Below are positions 59,071 through 64,000 of a stretch of DNA of 64,000 nt, in pieces. Location of the stretch: positions 14,689 through 78,688 of the forward strand of contig JAPXTJ010000001.1 in NCBI GenBank assembly GCA_033812595.1, written 5' to 3'. The notes under the pieces are model-generated. The model was not told where the DNA came from. It searched no databases and saw only the letters and a list, made by a program, of their open reading frames with translations. How positions within the stretch are numbered: position 1 is the stretch's first letter; every line of letters starts with the position of its first letter. This DNA comes from JADLGF01 sp020849415. Lineage in GTDB: Bacteria > Chloroflexota > Chloroflexia > Thermomicrobiales > UBA6265. Position numbers and translations under genes: made by a program.

Positions 59071-59156
59071 GGCCGCATTCTCTCAGAGAGTTCTTACGAA
59101 CCGCGCCTCACCACCGCGGATGAACGATGAGCGCTCACCCTTCCCTGGCACCGTAC

Positions 59157-59271
59157 CCAGTCACTCCGAGGCAGCGAGGAGTCCGACGCGAAGCGCCTTT
59201 CCGCGTGGACACGCTTCGGATTCGCAAGGCCGCTGCGCGTCGGATTCTTCGCCTGCGGGCTCTGAATGACG
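59157..59271. repeat. Dispersed palindromic element, copy C
   Basis: The left core TCCGACGCGAAGCG (59182-59195) and right arm GGCCGCTGCGCGTCGGA (59229-59245), then CTCTGAATGACG at the end, form an imperfect palindrome. The right arm matches copy A's, and its outer end is the complement of copy B's start. It lies inside the SBP-permease gap of a transporter operon. Confidence 0.65.
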
Positions 59272-59344
59272 GGTTGCTTTTCGGGGGTGAGTTGGTGGTT
59301 CTTTCAGAGCAGCTCCGTGTCAACGTCAGGCGAGGTGATCGCTG

Positions 59345-60358
59345 ATGGCAGCCGACCAACTCAGTGCCCAAAAGAAACTTCCGACCGGCGGCACCTTCGA
59401 TATACCGACTGGCGGTAAATCGTGGTGGCAGAAGTACCGGCTCCCGTTTTTCTACATTCTGCCGGCGTTCATCGTTCTGGCGGTAGTTACGTTCTATCCA
59501 ATCGGGTACCAACTCTGGCTGAGCATGACCGATTTCAATATCCGCAGCTTTCGCCGCGGGTACGATTTCGTCGGCCTCGATAATTACATCCGCATCATCA
59601 AAGGCGAATTGCCGATCCCGAACTTCAACTTCTGGCGGGTGCTCGGATTCAATTTCGTCTGGACCGCGGTCAACGTGGTGTTTCATCTCATCATCGGCGT
59701 ATCGGTCGCCATTCTCCTCAATCGCAAGCGCATCATCGGCCGGCGGGTTTTTCGCGCCCTGTATGTGATCCCGTGGGCCATGCCGCCGCTCGTCGTCTCG
59801 TTGATCTGGAACAAGATGTTCAATTCCCAGTTCGGCGCGATCAATCTTTCGCTCAAGGCCCTCGGGCTGCCGCACGATATCCGCTGGCTGGAATCGATCG
59901 ACGCGCCGATTCCGTTCCTCCCCTTCCTGCCGCTCGCCTTCTACGCGGTGGCGATCGCCAATATCTGGCTCGGATGGCCGTTCATGATGGTGATCGCCAC
60001 CGGGGCGCTGCAATCGATTCCGTCCGATCTCTACGAAGCGGCTCGCGTTGATGGCGCTCCGCGGTGGGCGCAATTCCGCGATATCACCGTTCCGCTCATC
60101 CGGCCCGCCATGGTTCCGGCGATCATGTACGGCACCATCCTCACCTTCAACCAGTTCAACATCATCTACTTCATCACCGCCGGCGGCCCGCTCGGCAAGA
60201 CCGAAATCCTCGTCACCCAAGCGTTCAAACTCGTCAATCCAAATCAGCTCTACGGCGTTGCCGCGGCCTTCAGCGTGATGATCTTCATGATTCTGCTGGT
60301 GATCACCATGGCCCAGAATCGCGTCGCCCGGGGACTGGAGGGGTGGTCCGATGACTGA
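59345..60358 (+). CDS. Sugar ABC transporter permease, MalF/UgpA type
   Basis: The 337-residue inner-membrane protein opens with a cytoplasmic segment of 27 residues and a first helix (RLPFFYILPAFIVLAVVTFY), has about six helices in all, and carries the EAA loop EAARVDGAPRWAQFRDITVP that contacts the ATPase. It pairs with the next permease as the CUT1 channel. ATG at 59345. The start of the following gene overlaps its stop by 8 bp. GC content and codon use match neighbours. Confidence 0.94.
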   Translation: MAADQLSAQKKLPTGGTFDIPTGGKSWWQKYRLPFFYILPAFIVLAVVTFYPIGYQLWLSMTDFNIRSFRRGYDFVGLDNYIRIIKGELPIPNFNFWRVLGFNFVWTAVNVVFHLIIGVSVAILLNRKRIIGRRVFRALYVIPWAMPPLVVSLIWNKMFNSQFGAINLSLKALGLPHDIRWLESIDAPIPFLPFLPLAFYAVAIANIWLGWPFMMVIATGALQSIPSDLYEAARVDGAPRWAQFRDITVPLIRPAMVPAIMYGTILTFNQFNIIYFITAGGPLGKTEILVTQAFKLVNPNQLYGVAAAFSVMIFMILLVITMAQNRVARGLEGWSDD

Positions 60359-61292
60359 TGCCCAAAACGCAGCGCGACCGGTCCAACCCGACGCGCTCCA
60401 AACCTACACGCGCAAGAAGTCGTACTGGCCGCTGATCGAGGACATCCTCGTTCACCTGCTGTTGGTTGTCATTACCTTCATTGTGCTGTTTCCGATCATC
60501 TGGATCGTCTCGCTGTCGCTCGACCCGCGGAACATCACCACACCCACAACCTTGACGTTGATCCCGGATGGCGCCAGCTTCGACTCCTTCAGGCACGTGC
60601 TCACCCAGGAACTTACCAACGGCATCCGCTTCTGGACCCTGGCCAGAAACAGCCTGATCATTTCGCTTGGCACCAGCGCCCTGGTCACGATATTCGCGGT
60701 CTCGGCCGCCTACGCGTTCGCGCGTTTCCGCTTCCCGGGCCGAAAGTGGGGCCTCTTCGCCTTCATCGCAGTATTGATGCTGCCGCAGGTCGCCACCCTG
60801 GCGCCCCTGTTCGTGCTGCTCAGCCGCGTCGACCTGCCGTGGAGCGACGAATCGATCCGCACCACCCTCTCCGGGATCGGCATCGCCTACATCAGCGGCG
60901 CGCTCCCCTTCGCGATCTGGAATTTGCGGGGATATATCGACACCATCCCGCGCGATCTCGAAGAAGCCGCCATGACCGAGGGAGCCGGGCCGAACCGGGC
61001 TTTCATTGACGTCATCCTCCCCCTGGTCATGCCCGCAATCGCGATCACTATCCTGTTCGGCTTCATGGCCGCCTGGACGGAATACGTGCTGGCGTGGACC
61101 TTCCTGACCGATCCGAACCGGTTCACGCTGGCGATGGGCCTGTACGCCATGGCGGGTTCGCAATACAACCAGACCCCCTGGTCCCAGTTTGCGGCGATGT
61201 CGATCCTGATCACGATTCCGGTGGTCGTGCTCTTCTTCATCCTGCAGCGCTGGATTGTCTCTGGACTCGCGGTTGGCTCGGTGAAGGGCTGA
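60351..61292 (+). CDS. Sugar ABC transporter permease, MalG/UgpE type
   Basis: The 313-residue protein has six predicted helices, the MalG-type first helix (IEDILVHLLLVVITFIVLFP), the conserved AYAFARFRFPGRK loop and the EAA segment EEAAMTEGAGPNRAFIDVIL. LPLVMPAIAI follows as in the family. It overlaps the MalF-type gene by 8 bp, consistent with coupled translation of the two channel subunits. An uncharacterised gene starts 33 bp after its stop and may be co-transcribed. Confidence 0.94.
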   Translation: MTDAQNAARPVQPDALQTYTRKKSYWPLIEDILVHLLLVVITFIVLFPIIWIVSLSLDPRNITTPTTLTLIPDGASFDSFRHVLTQELTNGIRFWTLARNSLIISLGTSALVTIFAVSAAYAFARFRFPGRKWGLFAFIAVLMLPQVATLAPLFVLLSRVDLPWSDESIRTTLSGIGIAYISGALPFAIWNLRGYIDTIPRDLEEAAMTEGAGPNRAFIDVILPLVMPAIAITILFGFMAAWTEYVLAWTFLTDPNRFTLAMGLYAMAGSQYNQTPWSQFAAMSILITIPVVVLFFILQRWIVSGLAVGSVKG

Positions 61293-61325
61293 TGGATCGA
61301 CGAAGCCGGGCTACAATCACCGGCG

Positions 61326-62132
61326 ATGGATAACGCGCCCGGATTGGACCAGTTTCGAACATCTCCACTCTTCGTCGCCGGCGCGCCGTCGGTCCAGGCG
61401 GCGTTCACCAACCTGTTCGAACTAGACGCCGCCTGCGCCACCTGCATCTCGAGCGTTTCGCCCGGACTCGCCACGCGCCACCCCGATCACCCGGCGATCG
61501 CGATCCTGGCGCCAAAGCTCGGTAATCTCGGGCGGGACGCGCGAGTGCTCACGCCCCCGTCGAAACTGCGCCTGCTCGTTCCACGACCGGGTGACCTGAT
61601 ATTCGTCAATATCAGCGGACGCGGCGCGCGCCTCGGCAAGGTCGGGTACGCCAGGCGGCTGTTCGAATCGGAGACCCTCTACGCCTTTACCGATCTGGAC
61701 GCGCTGCGCGGTCCCGATCCGGAAGTGGCGATCGGCCTCTGGCGTTCGTATGTCTCGAATCTGGCCCGGCTCGGACGCCACCTTGGCGAAGAGGGCGCCG
61801 AACTGACCGTCGAGCTCGCCCTCGGCATCACCTGCCGCCGGTACTTCCTCGGCGCGACGATCGACGGCCTGGCTATCGCCGTATCGACGTGGGATCCGAT
61901 CCTCGCCGAACTCGCCGGACGCGCCATCCTGCAGTTGAAATCGGGCGCCCTCGGCGACCTGACGCGCGGGCCGTGGGAAGCGCCGATCGTCCAGCGCGCC
62001 GGTGAATTCAAGCTCGGCGTTCGCACGCCCGATCAGATCGAGGTCACTCACCGCTGGAGCGGCGGCGCCAACGAAGCCCGCTTCGCGTCGTTCCTCGAAC
62101 GATTCGCCGATCGACTCTCGATTACACTTTGA
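61326..62132 (+). CDS. Uncharacterised protein
   Basis: The 268-residue protein has no family I recognise. It is globular, without signal peptide or transmembrane helix. FELDAACATCISSVSPGLATRH (in two blocks) has two cysteines three residues apart, near residues 37 and 40, and GITCRR a third. GDLIFVNISGRGARLGKVGY and LAIAVSTWDPILAELAGRAI suggest an alpha/beta fold. It follows the MalG-type gene by 33 bp and precedes uvrC by 39 bp, so it could belong to either transcript. ATG at 61326. No function can be proposed. Confidence 0.65.
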   Translation: MDNAPGLDQFRTSPLFVAGAPSVQAAFTNLFELDAACATCISSVSPGLATRHPDHPAIAILAPKLGNLGRDARVLTPPSKLRLLVPRPGDLIFVNISGRGARLGKVGYARRLFESETLYAFTDLDALRGPDPEVAIGLWRSYVSNLARLGRHLGEEGAELTVELALGITCRRYFLGATIDGLAIAVSTWDPILAELAGRAILQLKSGALGDLTRGPWEAPIVQRAGEFKLGVRTPDQIEVTHRWSGGANEARFASFLERFADRLSITL

Positions 62133-62171
62133 GTCGAACGTTTGTACGCCAGCTGATCAGGCAATGACGCC

Positions 62172-64000
62172 ATGAACTCCGAGCCCCGCCCCGATTTCTC
62201 AAAACGCCTCTCTGCCCTGCCGACCGAGCCGGGCGTTTACCTGATGAAGAATGTCGACGGCAAGGTGATCTACGTCGGCAAGGCGATCGCGCTGCGCAAT
62301 CGGGTGCGCTCCTACTTCCAGTCGACCCGCGGCCACACCCCGAAAACGCGCGAACTGGTCGCGAACATTACCGACTGGGAAGTGATCCGGACCGATACGC
62401 CGGCGGAAGCGCTCATCCTCGAAAACGAGCTGATCAAGCGCTACCTGCCGAAGTACAACGTCATGCTGAAAGACAGCAAGACGTATCCCTACCTCAAGAT
62501 CACCGAGGAGGAGTGGCCCCGGATCATCTCGACCCGCCGGGTGGTCCCGGATGGCGGCCGCTATTTCGGGCCGTACACCTCGGCCGGCAATGCCTACCGC
62601 ACCCTGAATCTGCTCAACCGGCTCTTCCCCTACCGCAAGTGCGAGAAGAAGATCACCGGCAAGGATGATGTCTGCCTCTACTACCACATCCACCAGTGCA
62701 CCGCGCCCTGCATTTCCGCGGTCGATCGCGACACCTACATGCAGGCGATCGAGGGGGCAGCGCTCTTCCTGAGCGGTCGGGGCGAGGAAATCCTCGAACC
62801 GCTGGAAGAGGAGATGCGCCAGGCCTCGGACGCCTGGAATTTCGAGCGCGCCGCCGATGTCCGCGACCGGATCAATGCCGTCAAGCACGTGCTGGAACGC
62901 CAGAAGATCGTCTCCGCCAATGGCCAGAACACCGATGTCATCGCCCTCGCGCGTGGCGCGGGGGGTGACGCCGGCGCGCAGGTCGGATTCATTCGCAACG
63001 GCAAGATCCTCGGCTCCGAGTTCTTCCCGATGCAGGCCGGCATCGACGATCCGGACGAGGAGGTCCTTTCCGGTTTCGTCAGCCAGTTCTACGACGAAGC
63101 CGCCATGGTGCCGCCGCAGTTGATCCTGCCGCTCCGCCTGCCGGCCGAGGAGGTCGAGTTCCTGACCGCCTGGCTGCGTGATCGCCGCGGTGGCAAGGTC
63201 GAGCTGGTCGTGCCACAGCGAGGCGACAAGAAGGCGCTGGTCGAGATGATCGCCAAGAGCGCCATCGAGAATCTCGAACAGCAGCGGATTAAGTTCCTCT
63301 CGGACGATCAGCGTCTCACCGCCGCCATGAGCGAACTCGCCAACGCGCTCGATCTCCCCCGCCTGCCGCGCCGGATCGAATGCTTCGACATCTCGAACAT
63401 CCAGGGCACCAACCCGGTCGCGAGCATGGTTGTGTTCGAGGACGGCAAGCCGGCCAAGAAGGAGTACCGCAAGTTCGCGATCAAGACGGTGCAGGGCTCC
63501 AACGACTTCGCGATGATGAAAGAGGTCGTCGGCCGCCGTTTCCGCCGGCACCTCAACCAGGATGAGGAAGAGGGCGGCAAGTGGGCGGCCCTGCCCGATT
63601 TCGTGATCATCGACGGCGGCAAGGGTCAGCTGGGCGCCGCACTCGAAGCCCTCGAAGAGGTCGGCATGCAGGTGCCGATCGCCGGTCTCGCCAAGGAGAA
63701 CGAGGAGTTTTTCCTGCCGGGCCAATCGGAATCGATTCTCCTGCCTCGCGATTCCCAGGCGCTCTACCTCGTGCAGCGCGTCCGCGACGAGGCGCACCGC
63801 TTCGCTATCACCTACCACCGCCAGAAGCGGAGCAAGGCGACCTTCCAGTCGCGTCTCGATGACATCCCCGGCGTCGGACCGAAACGGAAGAAGGCGATGC
63901 TCAAGGTCTTCGGCTCGCTCAAGGGAATCCGGGAAGCCTCCATCGAGGAACTCAGCCGAGTCGAAGGGATCAACCAGGCGCTGGCGGAACAGATCAAGGC
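62172..64000 (+). CDS. uvrC: Excinuclease ABC subunit C (partial, runs off the window)
   Basis: At least 609 residues lie in the window and no stop is reached. The GIY-YIG nuclease domain is at the start (PGVYLMKNVDGKVIYVGKAI, then RVRSYF), followed by LILENELIKRYLPKYNVMLK and a cysteine cluster (YRKCEKK, DVCLYY, HQCTAPC). A UVR motif region lies near residues 195-230 (EEEMRQASDAWNFERAADVRDRI in two blocks). The RNase H-like C-terminal nuclease shows IECFDISNIQGTNPVASMVVF and DFVIIDGGKGQL. The final visible part, DDIPGVGPKRKKAMLKVFGS, begins the helix-hairpin-helix. It makes both incisions in nucleotide excision repair. ATG at 62172. Confidence 0.97.
   Translation, partial: MNSEPRPDFSKRLSALPTEPGVYLMKNVDGKVIYVGKAIALRNRVRSYFQSTRGHTPKTRELVANITDWEVIRTDTPAEALILENELIKRYLPKYNVMLKDSKTYPYLKITEEEWPRIISTRRVVPDGGRYFGPYTSAGNAYRTLNLLNRLFPYRKCEKKITGKDDVCLYYHIHQCTAPCISAVDRDTYMQAIEGAALFLSGRGEEILEPLEEEMRQASDAWNFERAADVRDRINAVKHVLERQKIVSANGQNTDVIALARGAGGDAGAQVGFIRNGKILGSEFFPMQAGIDDPDEEVLSGFVSQFYDEAAMVPPQLILPLRLPAEEVEFLTAWLRDRRGGKVELVVPQRGDKKALVEMIAKSAIENLEQQRIKFLSDDQRLTAAMSELANALDLPRLPRRIECFDISNIQGTNPVASMVVFEDGKPAKKEYRKFAIKTVQGSNDFAMMKEVVGRRFRRHLNQDEEEGGKWAALPDFVIIDGGKGQLGAALEALEEVGMQVPIAGLAKENEEFFLPGQSESILLPRDSQALYLVQRVRDEAHRFAITYHRQKRSKATFQSRLDDIPGVGPKRKKAMLKVFGSLKGIREASIEELSRVEGINQALAEQIK

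Larger units (their letters stand above)
59020..59344. other. 325-bp intra-operon gap between SBP and permease genes
   Basis: It contains the hairpin at 59035-59070 and palindromic element copy C (about 59157-59271). I see no gene in it. The malF-like gene starts at 59345 with AGGCGAGGTG upstream. Confidence 0.7.

Noticed and set aside
1..64000. tRNA, rRNA, CRISPR array, transposase or integrase genes
   Set aside because: I looked for tRNA cloverleaf signatures, regularly spaced direct repeats and transposase motifs by eye and found none that I could support. A dedicated scan (tRNAscan, CRISPR finder) could still find weak cases.

Overview
The window is a high-GC, gene-dense bacterial chromosome segment with about 60 protein genes, no RNA genes that I could recognise, no transposase and no CRISPR array. 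GC-rich codon use, frequent GTG and TTG starts, many orphan or ATPase-less ABC importers, and sugar-acid and amino-acid catabolic genes (Gfo/Idh, SDR, xylose-isomerase-like TIM barrels, VOC, DapA, HpcH, DUF4432) fit a heterotrophic Chloroflexota, perhaps Thermomicrobia/Sphaerobacter-like. That placement is inference from gene style; no marker gene here proves it.

Layout. 0-6 kb: a DUF1989 gene, two convergent zinc-ribbon proteins (one with acidic repeats, one PrsW-like with its catalytic residues missing) and an orphan family-5 substrate-binding protein with a displaced Tat signal. 6-15.7 kb: a CysQ-like phosphatase divergent from a UvrD-type helicase that carries an inserted DEDDh exonuclease; a membrane HExxH protein; a three-gene operon (sugar isomerase-like, phosphotriesterase-like pseudoenzyme, HAD phosphatase); DinB; and a PD-(D/E)XK-like protein. 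15.7-22.9 kb, minus strand: GntR - SBP - permease - permease - DapA-like aldolase, then lpdA, with a recognisable promoter and FadR-type operator in front of gntR and no ATPase gene. 23-35 kb: a second CysQ-like gene, a HemL-like aminotransferase, an AT-richer HNH endonuclease, VOC, Gfo/Idh and isomerase genes, two SDRs, a GYD protein and an N-acyl-D-amino-acid deacylase.

35-42 kb: a cupredoxin, an ECF sigma/membrane-protein pair, and a compact minus-strand operon GNAT - N-acylamino-acid racemase (enolase superfamily) - M20 hydrolase. This operon matches the known three-step route converting D-amino acids to L-amino acids through N-succinyl intermediates, and it is the clearest multi-gene system in the window. 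42-50 kb: a PMT/ArnT-like glycosyltransferase, a second ECF sigma/membrane-protein pair, a possible trypco2 protein, tandem DUF805 genes, an APH-kinase fusion, MscS and a methyltransferase. 50-57.5 kb: an HpcH aldolase - VOC - DUF4432 operon, two secreted proteins built from five copies of an unrecognised domain, and an AlkA-type glycosylase. 57.7-64 kb: a maltose-type SBP and two permeases (again without an ATPase), an unknown protein, and uvrC running off the right edge.

Three intergenic sites carry copies of a palindromic element of about 110 bp, and one 125-bp element with 27-bp inverted ends looks MITE-like. Strong hairpins separate most convergent gene pairs and lie between SBP and permease genes in both transporter operons.
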